Part shown: one piece after another, positions 54,205 through 63,760 of the stretch
How the letters are laid out: the number at the start of each line of letters is the position of its first letter
How positions within the stretch are numbered: position 1 is the first letter of the stretch
Assembly (NCBI GenBank): GCA_024304995.1
Contig: JAMWZD010000003.1
Coordinates: forward strand, 310,001 to 374,000
Reading direction: 5' to 3'
Origin: Rickettsiales bacterium
Lineage (GTDB): Bacteria; Pseudomonadota; Alphaproteobacteria; Rickettsiales; UBA998
Length of the DNA: 64,000 nt
The notes under the pieces: model-generated
Database searches by the model: none
What the model was told of the DNA's origin: nothing
What the model saw: the letters and a program-made list of their open reading frames with translations, nothing else
Translations under genes and position numbers: made by a program

Positions 54205-55113
54205 CTAAACATCTGAATTACCTTCCGTGGATTCTTTAGTGACATCTTCAGGCAATGTTATAAATACCTTATCTTTGATGCGCAAATCAATAGCGCGGAG
54301 TGACTGCTCCAGAATATTATGTTTTTCATGCATCTCCAGCAGCTTTTCCCATGCGTCAATAGGGTTTTTCTCTGGCAGAAGGATTTTAGTGCCGTTGGAC
54401 AAATGAATGTCCCATCTGCGATTACTAACATACACTGCTGCTGTAACCTGTTCCACCAGAGATTTGTCTTTGGTGAGAAATGACGCGAGTTCATCCATAT
54501 GATAAGGCGCTTTTTCACCAACCATAGTGATAAGATGGGGGAAGTCTGCTGCATTTAGCTGCTGAAGCGTTATCCCTTCATCATCAATCACGCGGATGTT
54601 GCCGTGGTGCTGCCATAACACAAACGGTTCACGTTCTTCCAGAGTAACGATAATTTTTCCACCCAGATCACGCGTGACCGTAGCATTTTTGACTGTGTTG
54701 AGTGTCAGCAACCTGTCACGGATATTATCCAGCGACACTAAGAATAAGGGGTCTCCCACATCCAGTCCGACGGCGTTTATAATATCTTCTGGTTCAGTCA
54801 GCTCTCTGCCTTCCAGCAAAAGCTCATTAAAGGTAAACCCTGCAGAATGTGTGTATTCCAGCCATTTATTATAGGCAAAGTCTGAAATCTGGCGATCCAG
54901 ACGATAGATACTGCCTACATATATTATAATAAACAACAATGCTATAGCGCTTAAACCAGCATTACGCTTGATTTTCTGCAAGCGGATTTTGCGCTCGCGT
55001 TCCATTTGCGCCTGTTGTTTTTTGGAGGGCGCGCGCGTAGGCTTTTTTGCCTTGGATGCAGGCTTTTTCTGCTGAGTTTTCCTTGTGGGTGTGGTTGCTG
55101 TTTTCTTTGCCAT
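54205..55113 (-). CDS. ftsQ: cell division protein FtsQ
   Basis: 302 residues from ATG 55113. A long basic cytoplasmic tail (many Lys/Arg/Gln), one membrane helix (ALLFIIIYVGSIYRL), a POTRA domain (FNELLLEGRELTEPEDIINA) and the FtsQ beta domain (VTLEEREPFVLWQHHG, IRVIDDEGI). It links early and late division proteins. The start is 11 bases after the ddl stop; no strong ribosome-binding site. Confidence 0.93.
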   Translation of the reverse strand: MAKKTATTPTRKTQQKKPASKAKKPTRAPSKKQQAQMERERKIRLQKIKRNAGLSAIALLFIIIYVGSIYRLDRQISDFAYNKWLEYTHSAGFTFNELLLEGRELTEPEDIINAVGLDVGDPLFLVSLDNIRDRLLTLNTVKNATVTRDLGGKIIVTLEEREPFVLWQHHGNIRVIDDEGITLQQLNAADFPHLITMVGEKAPYHMDELASFLTKDKSLVEQVTAAVYVSNRRWDIHLSNGTKILLPEKNPIDAWEKLLEMHEKHNILEQSLRAIDLRIKDKVFITLPEDVTKESTEGNSDV

Positions 55114-55123
55114 AAGGTGAATA

Positions 55124-56038
55124 TTACGCTGCGCTGTAATCTGTTGTGGCAGAGGCAATCAGTTTGTCCACCAAAGCTGCAAAGTCCAGTCCGCTATGTG
55201 CTGCAATTTCAGGCGCTAAAGAAAGCTCCGTCATGCCAGGCTGCGTGTTGATCTCCAGCAGGTAGAACATATTTTCACCAATAGTAACATTGTCATAACG
55301 GAAGTCTGACCGCGTTAAACCGCGGCAACCAAGTGCTTTATGCGCTTTTTCTGCCAGACGAAGCACGCGGTCATAATCCACTTCTTCCAAAGGAGCAGGC
55401 ATAATATGTTCTGCCTTACCTGCTGTATATTTTGCTTCATAATCATAAAAATCATTCAGCGGTTTTATTTCGATTGCGCCAAGCGCTTTGCCGTCCAGCA
55501 CCGCTACCTGAATTTCCTGCCCAGGAATATAGCGTTCCACCAGCATTAATTCATTTTGCGGCATCGCGTCCAGCTTGCTCATATCCTCCGTTTTGCGGAT
55601 GATAGAAACATTCACGCTTGACCCGTCATCAATTGGTTTGATGACGAACGGGTACGGCACAGGCTTCATCTTTTTAACGTCCGTCACAGTGTATGTGCCA
55701 CCTTCAGGGCATTTAATGCCTGCCGCTTTGAAGATGTCCTTCGCGCGGACTTTATGCATCGCTACGGAAGATGCTAACACACCACTATGGGTGTATGGAA
55801 TGCCCAGCAGTTCGAGCAGCCCCTGAATAGTGCCATCTTCCCCATATTGACCATGCAACGCATTAAACACCACATCAGGCTTTAATTCCGTTAGCACTTT
55901 TCCAATTTCAGGCGTAACATCTATCACTGTTACCTTATGCCCCAGAGACTTCAGAGCTTTTTCAACCGCTGCGCCAGAATTGAGCGATACTTCCCGCTCA
56001 CTTGACCAACCACCTTTTAGCAATGCAACATGCGTCAT
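55124..56038 (-). CDS. ddl: D-alanine--D-alanine ligase
   Basis: 304 residues. It joins two D-Ala for peptidoglycan. ATP-grasp fold motifs: LLKGGWSSEREVSLNSG, NALHGQYGEDGTIQGLLE, FVIKPIDDGSSVNVSI, LVERYIPGQEI and LEINTQPGMTELSL. It follows murB by five bases. Confidence 0.96.
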   Translation of the reverse strand: MTHVALLKGGWSSEREVSLNSGAAVEKALKSLGHKVTVIDVTPEIGKVLTELKPDVVFNALHGQYGEDGTIQGLLELLGIPYTHSGVLASSVAMHKVRAKDIFKAAGIKCPEGGTYTVTDVKKMKPVPYPFVIKPIDDGSSVNVSIIRKTEDMSKLDAMPQNELMLVERYIPGQEIQVAVLDGKALGAIEIKPLNDFYDYEAKYTAGKAEHIMPAPLEEVDYDRVLRLAEKAHKALGCRGLTRSDFRYDNVTIGENMFYLLEINTQPGMTELSLAPEIAAHSGLDFAALVDKLIASATTDYSAA

Positions 56039-56043
56039 GCTGT

Positions 56044-56940
56044 TTATTCCTTCTCACCTATGATTTTAATTTCCCACTCAAGCTGCACACCTGAATGCTG
56101 TAATACTTTGTTACGCACTTCTTCACCCAGCAGTTCCAGATCTTCTGCGGTTGCATCTCCGTGGTTAATCATGAAATTGCAATGAAGTTCAGAAATTTGT
56201 GCGTCTCCGCGCGAAAGCCCGCGGCAGCCTGCGCCATCAACCAGTTCCCATGCTTTGTGCCCTTCAGGGTTTTTGAAGGTTGATCCGCCTGTTTTGCTGC
56301 GCACGGGCTGTGTGTTTTCGCGCCTTTCAGAAATGCCATTCATGCGAGAAATGCAATCTTCAGCATTATCTTTTGTCGTATTGAACGTCACGCTGGTAAC
56401 AATCCAGTCTTTGGGAATGTCACTATGACGATATGTAAACCCTGCTTCTTTATTACTAATCTGATGCAGCGTTCCCTGCCTGTCTATTGCGGTAATGTGT
56501 TCCACCACTTCTGACATATCTGATCCATATGCACCAGCGTTCATGCGTGCTGCCCCGCCAATGGTTCCAGGGATGCCGACCAGAAATTCCAGCCCTGAAA
56601 GCCCATGTTCAGAAGCGTAGCGCGCCACGTTTACATCCAGCGCCCCCGCACCAGCAGTCACTTTTGTTCCCTGATGTGTGATAGTTGCCATATCACGCCC
56701 CAGACGAACCACCACGCCGCGAATGCCGCCATCTCTTATCAGAATGTTTGACCCGACCCCAAGCGGCATCACAGGAACATCATCACTCAATTCAGCTAGA
56801 AAATGAGCCAGATCATCTTCATTCTTTGGAGTGAATAATATATCCGCATTGCCGCCCACGCCAAACCAGCAGCGCTTTGCAAGCGATACATTCTCACGAA
56901 TGCGCCCTTGTATTTCGGGAATAGTAAATTGATGATTCAT
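56044..56940 (-). CDS. murB: UDP-N-acetylenolpyruvoylglucosamine reductase
   Basis: 298 residues from ATG 56940; ATG 56946 is an alternative. FAD enzyme of peptidoglycan precursor synthesis. FAD-binding motifs LPLGVGSNILIRDGG and LEFLVGIPGTIGGAARMNAGAYG, then FTYRHSDIP, and the Ser/Glu region STFKNPEGHKAWELVDGAG. murC and murG, usual upstream partners, are not on this strand nearby. Confidence 0.95.
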   Translation of the reverse strand: MNHQFTIPEIQGRIRENVSLAKRCWFGVGGNADILFTPKNEDDLAHFLAELSDDVPVMPLGVGSNILIRDGGIRGVVVRLGRDMATITHQGTKVTAGAGALDVNVARYASEHGLSGLEFLVGIPGTIGGAARMNAGAYGSDMSEVVEHITAIDRQGTLHQISNKEAGFTYRHSDIPKDWIVTSVTFNTTKDNAEDCISRMNGISERRENTQPVRSKTGGSTFKNPEGHKAWELVDGAGCRGLSRGDAQISELHCNFMINHGDATAEDLELLGEEVRNKVLQHSGVQLEWEIKIIGEKE

Positions 56941-57082
56941 GACCATACTTATTTCATTGCTGATGCTGCTTTGCAATAGATGATTTAACTCAAATCTAAT
57001 TCAAATGCTGTTTACGCATTATTTACATTGTGCATGATACAACAAGATACAGTTAAAATATAAACGGAAAACATTTTTTATT

Positions 57083-58255
57083 ATGAGCCTTTCAAGCAAA
57101 ATATCTTTAGTCATATTCATCATTACGCTGATTGCTACCGTTCTTACGGGAAGCATGGGCGCAGACGGTTTTCCTGCATCTGTTGCGGTGTTCGGCATGG
57201 GGATTGCTGCGATTGTTGCTGTGTTAATGATGTTAAACTCTGCTCAGTCCCAGCTTGAGCATTTAACTGAAGTGATTAATGAGATTGCCAAAGGCGAAGA
57301 TAAGGATGTTCCATATAAAGATGACACAACCCGCATTGGAGATGCGGCACGCGCGGTGAACAAACTTATCGTGAATATTAAAGAAAAAGAAGGATTTGAG
57401 AGCATCAGAAGCAAGGATAAAATTGAACTTGCTGACAATTTTGAAAAAGACATCAAAGGATTTGTGTCTATGGTGGCAGCTGCGGCAACGGAATTGTCGC
57501 AAACTGCGGAAGGGGTTGCTGTCTCTATCAGCCGTTCTTCTTCCACATCAAGCAATGCTTCACAGGCAACGTTGCAAACCAGCGCAAATGTACAGTCTGT
57601 CGCATCTGCTGCAAAGCAGCTTTCCTCATCTGTGCGTGAAATTTCATCACAAATGCAGCGTTCCAATCAGATGGTGGTGGATTCTGTGCGCCGTGCAGAA
57701 GCAGCAGACGCTCATGCAGCATCTCTTGCTAATGCAACGCAAAAGGTGAAAGAAGTGATTGAACTTATTTCGGATATTGCGGGGCAGATTAATCTGCTTG
57801 CGCTGAATGCGACTATTGAATCTGCAAGGGCAGGGGAAGCGGGCAAAGGCTTTGCCGTGGTGGCAAGTGAAGTGAAAAATCTCGCCAGTCAGACTGACAA
57901 ATCCATTGAAGAAATCACCAAAGTGATTGATGAAATGAACAATGCATCTGAAAATATTGTTTCCTCTCTGGGAGATATTAAAGAATCTATCAACAGCATT
58001 TCAGATTCTTCCAGCTCTATTGCGTCTGCTGTGGAAGAACAATCTGCCACTACAAATGAAATTGCCCAGAACATGATGACTGCGGCGCAGGGAACGGATG
58101 TTATTTCCAAATCTATGAAGGAAGTAACCGCTGCCTCTGCAGAAGCAGACAATTCTGCCTCTCAAATTCTGGAAGCCTCTCAGGAGCTATCAAAACAGGC
58201 AGAGCAACTTAATGATCAGGTAGACACATTCCTAAGAAACCTGCGCAAATCATAA
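57083..58255 (+). CDS. methyl-accepting chemotaxis protein without periplasmic domain
   Basis: 390 residues. Two membrane helices (about 7-23 and 30-50) are separated by only a few residues, then a HAMP-like segment and a long coiled-coil signalling domain with the hairpin tip ([31 protein letters not shown] region at about 232-262) and many Ser/Ala-rich heptads. With no room for a periplasmic sensor it may sense membrane or cytoplasmic conditions, or signal through a partner. No che genes are adjacent. The final residues lack a CheR-binding pentapeptide. Confidence 0.92.
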   Translation: MSLSSKISLVIFIITLIATVLTGSMGADGFPASVAVFGMGIAAIVAVLMMLNSAQSQLEHLTEVINEIAKGEDKDVPYKDDTTRIGDAARAVNKLIVNIKEKEGFESIRSKDKIELADNFEKDIKGFVSMVAAAATELSQTAEGVAVSISRSSSTSSNASQATLQTSANVQSVASAAKQLSSSVREISSQMQRSNQMVVDSVRRAEAADAHAASLANATQKVKEVIELISDIAGQINLLALNATIESARAGEAGKGFAVVASEVKNLASQTDKSIEEITKVIDEMNNASENIVSSLGDIKESINSISDSSSSIASAVEEQSATTNEIAQNMMTAAQGTDVISKSMKEVTAASAEADNSASQILEASQELSKQAEQLNDQVDTFLRNLRKS

Positions 58256-58260
58256 GGTTA

Positions 58261-58545
58261 TTATGACACTTTAAAATGTTCAAAAATTGTCCAGCTGCCA
58301 ATTAATATAAATCCTATACCAGCACATAATTTAAGCGGAATTATATCCAGATATTTTGATGCAAGCGTTCCCAGCAACACGGCAATCCCAGTTGATAATG
58401 TCAGCGCAAGAGACGCTATTATAAAAACCAGCCACGGATTATGTTGTTTTTCGCTTGCAAAAAGCACTGTCGCAAGCTGAGTTTTGTCGCCAAGCTCCGC
58501 TAAAAATACTGTTACGAATATAAGCAGAAAAGAAGTATATTGCAT
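58261..58545 (-). CDS. half-size GDT1/TMEM165 (UPF0016) cation transporter
   Basis: 94 residues with three membrane helices and the family motif ELGDKTQLATV. Full-length members have two such halves; single-repeat forms are expected to dimerise. Family members export Mn2+ or Ca2+. AGAGGG precedes ATG 58545. No second half is next to it. Confidence 0.82.
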   Translation of the reverse strand: MQYTSFLLIFVTVFLAELGDKTQLATVLFASEKQHNPWLVFIIASLALTLSTGIAVLLGTLASKYLDIIPLKLCAGIGFILIGSWTIFEHFKVS

Positions 58546-58605
58546 GATGCCCTCTGTGTTTTTGGAATATACAAAGAGTTATATTATGCAAAAAAGCGCT
58601 TGTCT

Positions 58606-58893
58606 TTAACCCATTTGTGATGCGATAGAGAAACGACAATATGAGAAGCCTTCGTTCCACGCAGTCTTGTAAAGCTCATTATTTCCAAATTCGGGGCGTT
58701 TCTTGAAGCCATAAAGAATTTTATACAGGAACGTACCATGCGCTGAAAGACCAGTGTCACAGCCATCCTGCCAGCCAAGCTGATATTCGCGTGGACCTGA
58801 TGGTTTGACGTAAAAAATGCTTGATGGGCGGCAGGACGCAAGCATCACCACAGCTAAACCCAGAAATATAGATCGTTTAATCGCATTTTTCAT
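58606..58893 (-). CDS. small lipoprotein
   Basis: 95 residues. A signal sequence ends in the lipobox LASC (Cys at about 21). The mature part has Cys residues and aromatic Gly-rich stretches (YQLGWQDGCDTGLSAHG, TAWNEGFSYCRF), a pattern recalling small envelope lipoproteins. Function unknown. Confidence 0.75.
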   Translation of the reverse strand: MKNAIKRSIFLGLAVVMLASCRPSSIFYVKPSGPREYQLGWQDGCDTGLSAHGTFLYKILYGFKKRPEFGNNELYKTAWNEGFSYCRFSIASQMG

Positions 58894-58959
58894 ATTGCAA
58901 TTATAACAAAAATTGCATCATTCGCCTATAGTCAAAAAAATGACAAATTTATGACAGGA

Positions 58960-59895
58960 TTATACTTTTTTCAATTTGCGATATAGGGTGGTGCGTCCAA
59001 TGCCCAAATCTCTGGCAGCGGAGCTTTTGCAGCCACGTTTAAAGTGGCAGGCGCGAGTGTAGATTTCTTCTTCAAGATCATGAAATTCTCGCAGATTGCC
59101 ATCCGCATCCAGAAGATTGATTTTCATATTTTCTTTGCTGATCTGGCTTTCAATCAACTCATTGCTGGTTTCAGGGCTGTAGATTTCATTATATGCAGTT
59201 CGCACGTGACGAGAATAGATGATTTCTACTTCATCATCCTGAGACAGTTTAAAGCATAATAGTTGCAGGTCTTTTATATTATTGCGCCATTCCAGCATAG
59301 TAAGCGCTTCAATAGCACCATCTGTCAGCTTATGTTTGCGTGAGAATTGTCTCAGAAAATATCGCGCCAGCAATCCCACATCCTGTTTCTTTTCTTTTAA
59401 GGAGGGTAGTCTTATATATGCAAGCGGGGTTTCCAGAAAAATAGATTGCAGATGCCGCAGATATATTCGCGTTTCATGGTCATAATGTGCAATATTGGTG
59501 CTCATGAAAACCAGCAATGCAGGTTTTAACTGGTTTTTTTCAAGCCTTTCCACCATCAGTTGATGAAATTTTTCAATTTCATTCTTGGTAGCATTATCCG
59601 TCAGGCTGACATAAAGCACGATGGGATCTGTAGATGTGAGTGTGTCTAACACATTAAGAGTGATGAAATCAGGTGATGTCAGCACCACATACCGATTCGA
59701 CAATAACGGTGCGAGACGATCCTGCTGCGCGCATATAGTATGAGCCAGAAGGGTTTTCCCTGTGCCAGCTTCCCCTTCGATCCACACACAATCCCATTTT
59801 TTCTGAATGGCAAGCTGCGCTTGTTCAATGGCCTGCTTCGTTGCTTTATCCTGCGTCATTAAAGAGGAAAAGGAGAATTTAATTGCATCATCCAT
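58960..59895 (-). CDS. AAA+ regulator with Fis-type HTH, lacking GAFTGA
   Basis: 311 residues. A NtrC-like AAA+ domain has Walker A GEAGTGKT (41-48) and the C-terminal AAA block YIRLPSLKEKKQDVGLLARYF. The Fis-type helix-turn-helix is at the end (SSAARDLGIGRTTLYRKLKK). The GAFTGA loop that contacts sigma-54 is not seen, so it may not open sigma-54 promoters even though rpoN is encoded at 51321. It may act as a sigma-70 regulator or have lost activity. A palindrome at 59935 lies just upstream and may be an autoregulatory operator. Confidence 0.85.
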   Translation of the reverse strand: MDDAIKFSFSSLMTQDKATKQAIEQAQLAIQKKWDCVWIEGEAGTGKTLLAHTICAQQDRLAPLLSNRYVVLTSPDFITLNVLDTLTSTDPIVLYVSLTDNATKNEIEKFHQLMVERLEKNQLKPALLVFMSTNIAHYDHETRIYLRHLQSIFLETPLAYIRLPSLKEKKQDVGLLARYFLRQFSRKHKLTDGAIEALTMLEWRNNIKDLQLLCFKLSQDDEVEIIYSRHVRTAYNEIYSPETSNELIESQISKENMKINLLDADGNLREFHDLEEEIYTRACHFKRGCKSSAARDLGIGRTTLYRKLKKV

Positions 59896-59934
59896 AATTC
59901 AACACCTAACTTGTTGCGTACTACAACTACAATA

Positions 59935-59949
59935 CGTGTTCATAACACG
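59935..59949. promoter_or_regulatory. candidate operator palindrome
   Basis: CGTGTT-CAT-AACACG is a perfect 6-3-6 inverted repeat, 40 bases upstream of the AAA+/Fis regulator and 140 bases before bamA. GTTG and CAAC arms just to its left may form a second half-site pair. Confidence 0.45.
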
Positions 59950-60089
59950 CCGTTCAATCAAAAATAGCAATACATGACGCATAGTTCAGCAATATTTATA
60001 AAGCACTGTAGCATTATTGTCCAAATAAAATGATTGCGTCTGATTTATATTAGCCGTAATAACTATGATAGATAATAGAGAATGTATTT

Positions 60090-62351
60090 ATGAAGACACT
60101 ATTTTTAATTGTTCTGACAGTTTTGAGTCTATCTTTTTCAACTGCTTCACAGGCAGAAGCAATATTTGCAGAAAATATTGCAGTAGAAGGTAATTATCGA
60201 CTGGAAGCCTCCACCATTCTTGAATATGCCAATCTGCGTGAAGGTCAGGAATATCGCTATAGTGATTTAAATAACGCAGTTAAAAATCTTTATCGCACAG
60301 GCTATTTTTCAGATGTGTCTTTGACCCCAACTCCAAACGGATTAATTCTGAATGTGCAGGAAAACCCGATGGTGAATCGCGTCGTGTTTGAAGGCAACGA
60401 CAAGCTGGAAGCCAAAGAGCTGGAAGCAGAATTACAGCTGCAGCCACGCAGCGTCTATTCTGTATCAAAAATACAGGCTGATACAGCCCGCCTCGCATCA
60501 TTATATCGTCGTTCAGGACGTTATTCTGCCAAAGTCACGCCGAAGCTGGAAGCGCTGGATCAGAACCGTGTGGATATTATCTATGAGATTGAAGAAGGGG
60601 CAAAGACAACCATTAAAAAGATTGGTTTTGTTGGCAATGAATATTTTTCCGAACGCGATCTGCAGAAAATTATTACGACCAGTGAAGGCTGCTGGTATTG
60701 CATCCTGACAGATAGTGACACTTATGACCCTGACCGAGTAGCATATGATAAGGAATTGCTGCGCCGTTTCTACACAAAACAGGGTTTTGCAGACTTTGAA
60801 ATTAAAGCAGTGGATTCTGAACTCAGCCCGCAGAAAGATGCATTTTTCATTACCTTTGTGATTGAAGAAGGACCACGCTACACGCTTGGCGATATTGCGT
60901 TTGACAGCAATTTGCCTGGAACGGATGCTGAAAACCTGAAAAAAATTGTCGATACAGAATCTGGCGACCTCTATAATTCTACCGCAGTTGAAGAATCCAT
61001 TGATAATGTGATTGATACATTAGGGGATAGTGGTTTTGCATTTGTGGATGTTGACCCCAAACTTCAGCGCAATCCAAAAGACAAAACGATTGATCTGACA
61101 TATACCATTTCCGAAGGACCGCGCGTTTATATTGAGCGAATTAATATTGAAGGCAATCTGCGCACATTGGATAATGTTATCCGTCGTGAGTTTCGAGTGG
61201 TGGAAGGTGACCCCTACAGCACTTCAAAACTGCAACGTTCAGAACAACGTCTGCGCAATCTTGGCTTTTTTGAAGATGTGAAGATTGCTACTGCACGCGG
61301 TTCTGCACCAGACAAAATTATTATCAATGTTGACGTGGAAGAAAAATCCACAGGAGAAGTTACCTTCGGTGCTGGTTTCTCCACCGTGGATGGACCTTTG
61401 GCAGATTTTGGTATTCGTGAACGAAATCTGCTCGGTAAAGGACAGGATCTGCGTCTGCGCGGCACGCTTGCGGCTGACCGTTCGCAAATTGACGTTGGCT
61501 TCACCGAGCCATATTTTCTAGGACGTGACGTTTCTGCAGGCTTTGATGTGTTCCACACCACACAGGATTTGCGTCAGGAATCCTCCTTTGACCGTGAAAC
61601 AACAGGTGGACGCCTGCGCTTTGGCTATGCTTTAACCGAAAATCTGCGTCAGGATGTGTATTATTCATATCAGCAAACAGAAGTAGCAGATGTGGACAGC
61701 AACGCTTCCCGCTTCATTCGTGATCAGGAAGGTGAAAATATTACCTCACTAGTAGGGCAATCTTTAACTTATGATAAGCTGGATAACCGCCTGACCCCCA
61801 CTGAAGGTTATTATGCACGTTTGAACCTTGATGTTGCAGGGCTTGGGGGAGATTCTGAGTTTCTTCGCCCTGAAGTGCGCACTGCAGCATATCACAGCTT
61901 TGCGCCACAATGGACGTTGATGCTTCGTGCAACGGGGGGATATGTCCACGCTCTGAATGACAAAATCCAGATTCAGGATCGTTTCTTCCTTGGCGGTCGT
62001 GACATGCGCGGATTTGACAATGCGGGTATTGGTCCACGTGACACCACCACAGGGGATGCACTCGGCGGAAATATTTACTATACAGGCACTACAGAACTGA
62101 TGTTCCCGCTCGGCCTGCCTGATGATCTTGGGTTCAGAGGCGCAGTGTTTGTTGATGCTGGTTCGTTGATGGATGTGGATGAAAACGGTCCTGAAGTTTC
62201 TGATGAAGGTTCCGTTCGTGCGGCAGCAGGGGTAGGACTTGCGTGGGGTTCACCATTTGGCCCTGTGCGACTGGACTTTGCCCAAGCCTTCCTGAAAGAA
62301 GATCAGGATGTGGAAGAAACATTCCGCTTCACCTTTGGAACACGGTTCTAA
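60090..62351 (+). CDS. bamA: outer membrane protein assembly factor BamA
   Basis: 753 residues. A signal peptide runs to about residue 22 (ASQAEA). Five POTRA domains (about 25-420; e.g. IAVEGNYRLEASTILEYANL, VYIERINIEGNLRTLDNVI) precede an Omp85 beta-barrel with the RGF motif (RDMRGFDNAGIGPRD) and a C-terminal Phe-type signal (ETFRFTFGTRF). It inserts beta-barrel proteins into the outer membrane; the periplasmic chaperone SurA is at 27681. skp, lpxD, fabZ and lpxA, often next in line, do not follow. Confidence 0.96.
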   Translation: MKTLFLIVLTVLSLSFSTASQAEAIFAENIAVEGNYRLEASTILEYANLREGQEYRYSDLNNAVKNLYRTGYFSDVSLTPTPNGLILNVQENPMVNRVVFEGNDKLEAKELEAELQLQPRSVYSVSKIQADTARLASLYRRSGRYSAKVTPKLEALDQNRVDIIYEIEEGAKTTIKKIGFVGNEYFSERDLQKIITTSEGCWYCILTDSDTYDPDRVAYDKELLRRFYTKQGFADFEIKAVDSELSPQKDAFFITFVIEEGPRYTLGDIAFDSNLPGTDAENLKKIVDTESGDLYNSTAVEESIDNVIDTLGDSGFAFVDVDPKLQRNPKDKTIDLTYTISEGPRVYIERINIEGNLRTLDNVIRREFRVVEGDPYSTSKLQRSEQRLRNLGFFEDVKIATARGSAPDKIIINVDVEEKSTGEVTFGAGFSTVDGPLADFGIRERNLLGKGQDLRLRGTLAADRSQIDVGFTEPYFLGRDVSAGFDVFHTTQDLRQESSFDRETTGGRLRFGYALTENLRQDVYYSYQQTEVADVDSNASRFIRDQEGENITSLVGQSLTYDKLDNRLTPTEGYYARLNLDVAGLGGDSEFLRPEVRTAAYHSFAPQWTLMLRATGGYVHALNDKIQIQDRFFLGGRDMRGFDNAGIGPRDTTTGDALGGNIYYTGTTELMFPLGLPDDLGFRGAVFVDAGSLMDVDENGPEVSDEGSVRAAAGVGLAWGSPFGPVRLDFAQAFLKEDQDVEETFRFTFGTRF

Positions 62352-62353
62352 AC

Positions 62354-62812
62354 ATGTTGAAATATCTGTTCATATTCTGTTTTTTTCTGACCGTCACAGC
62401 GCACGCCGAACCAGACAAGAACGAAATGTATCAACCAATTATCAACAATGCAAAAATGTTGGTGTGGTCTGGCAAGGTGAAAGCCAATGAAAATGAATTT
62501 ATTACCGAACCACCTGAAGGATTAGGCAAGGACATAGCCTATATTCCAGATTCAGGCGCTCGCCGCGTATTGCGCTATGGCATGGTAAGTGGCATGGCGG
62601 CTGCCTGCAAGATTAACTGGCAACCACATTATGCATCTTTAATGGCATATCAGCGCAACAAAATGAAACGCAACCCATATCAGATGGCATATATTGATGT
62701 GCTGCATGGGGCGGGAATGTCCATTACGGAAGATGAGCCATGTGGCAAAGTGGCTGAAAAAAAAGTGATTGCGCAGAACCTGAAACAAAATATTCAGCAA
62801 TTCAGAAAGTAG
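62354..62812 (+). CDS. small secreted protein of unknown function
   Basis: 152 residues from ATG 62354, two bases after bamA, so probably co-transcribed with it. A signal peptide (MLKYLFIFCFFLTVTAHA) is followed by a soluble mixed domain with two Cys (AAACKINWQ and EDEPCGKV) that could form a disulfide. No family recognised. Its position after bamA hints at an envelope role. Confidence 0.75.
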   Translation: MLKYLFIFCFFLTVTAHAEPDKNEMYQPIINNAKMLVWSGKVKANENEFITEPPEGLGKDIAYIPDSGARRVLRYGMVSGMAAACKINWQPHYASLMAYQRNKMKRNPYQMAYIDVLHGAGMSITEDEPCGKVAEKKVIAQNLKQNIQQFRK

Positions 62813-63058
62813 TTATTTAGTACAGGCGTTTCTGGCATAATCAATAGCATGGCTTACGCCTGCTATCGCCAATGAATGTGTTGCCCATCCCTTAATGCCC
62901 GAATCTGCTTCAATATGTTCACAAAGAATGCGGCAATCTGCCTGTGCAAGCTGTTTGAAGCTATAAACACCAATACTTTCCAGACGTTTTAACGTTGTAG
63001 GGCCAATATAACGCAGTTTCAGCAATGCGCTACGTTCTTCTGCAGAAAATTCTGGCAT
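62813..63058 (-). CDS. small helix-hairpin-helix protein
   Basis: 81 residues with an HhH-like motif (LRYIGPTTLKRLESIGVYSFKQL), as in TfoX C-terminal or related DNA-binding helical domains. It is convergent with the 62354 gene and lies three bases after the PH-domain gene on the same strand. Exact family uncertain. Confidence 0.65.
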   Translation of the reverse strand: MPEFSAEERSALLKLRYIGPTTLKRLESIGVYSFKQLAQADCRILCEHIEADSGIKGWATHSLAIAGVSHAIDYARNACTK

Positions 63059-63061
63059 TTT

Positions 63062-63616
63062 TTAGCCATTCAGCAGCTTATATTTCTGATGCGCAAATTC
63101 TTCTTCAGTTAAATGCCCTGCTTCTTTCAACTGAGCTAAGCGCTCAATCTGCCCTGCCACATCCACAGGCTGCGCAGTAGCTGCCTGCGCCTGATGGGAT
63201 TGCGTGACTTCCTGAAACATCAATTTGCGGAAATCATCAATGGCAGCACGTACTTCTTTAATGAATGGATCAATGGATTTTGCCCATACCATAGTCATAT
63301 TAATGGCGGATGCACCATCCCAGATGCGCAAAGAACCAAACATAATGACATAATCCCCGTCAATAGACTGAACCCTGTCTAAAGACATCTGCCACTGTTT
63401 CAACCCAAAAAAGAATCCTTTATCCAAAAACAATATTCGGCGATTAGTGCAGACTGCCAGTACGGTGCGTTTGTCAAAATAGCCAGAGGTCAGCGCGCGG
63501 ATATATTCGCCTTCCATCATAATTTCGGGTAGATAATTAATCTCCTTTTTAGTGTAAAACACATATTTCTCAGGCAATGAATCAATCTGGTGTTTGACTT
63601 CTTCCAATGTAGGCAT
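63062..63616 (-). CDS. PH-domain protein with C-terminal SHOCT motif
   Basis: 184 residues. A bacterial PH-like domain (about 25-125; TVLAVCTNRRILFLDKG, QSIDGDYVIMFG) is followed by a short C-terminal SHOCT motif (QIERLAQLKEAGHLTEEEF) that often mediates oligomerisation. Such proteins act in stress or phage-related settings; function unknown. It is probably co-transcribed with the HhH gene. Confidence 0.82.
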   Translation of the reverse strand: MPTLEEVKHQIDSLPEKYVFYTKKEINYLPEIMMEGEYIRALTSGYFDKRTVLAVCTNRRILFLDKGFFFGLKQWQMSLDRVQSIDGDYVIMFGSLRIWDGASAINMTMVWAKSIDPFIKEVRAAIDDFRKLMFQEVTQSHQAQAATAQPVDVAGQIERLAQLKEAGHLTEEEFAHQKYKLLNG

Positions 63617-63760
63617 GGGGCATCCTTATTTTTTTTAAATTGTAATATTACATAAATATTATAACAAATAATGAAGCTATTATCTAAGTAAAATTTCTCC
63701 CTTCCTGCATGTTGTGATGCAACGCACTATAACGCCATAAAACAACATGAAGGACTGATT

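Noticed and set aside
58546-58605. A manganese riboswitch ahead of the GDT1 gene
   Set aside because: The gap is only 60 bases and shows no yybP-ykoY-type conserved loops.
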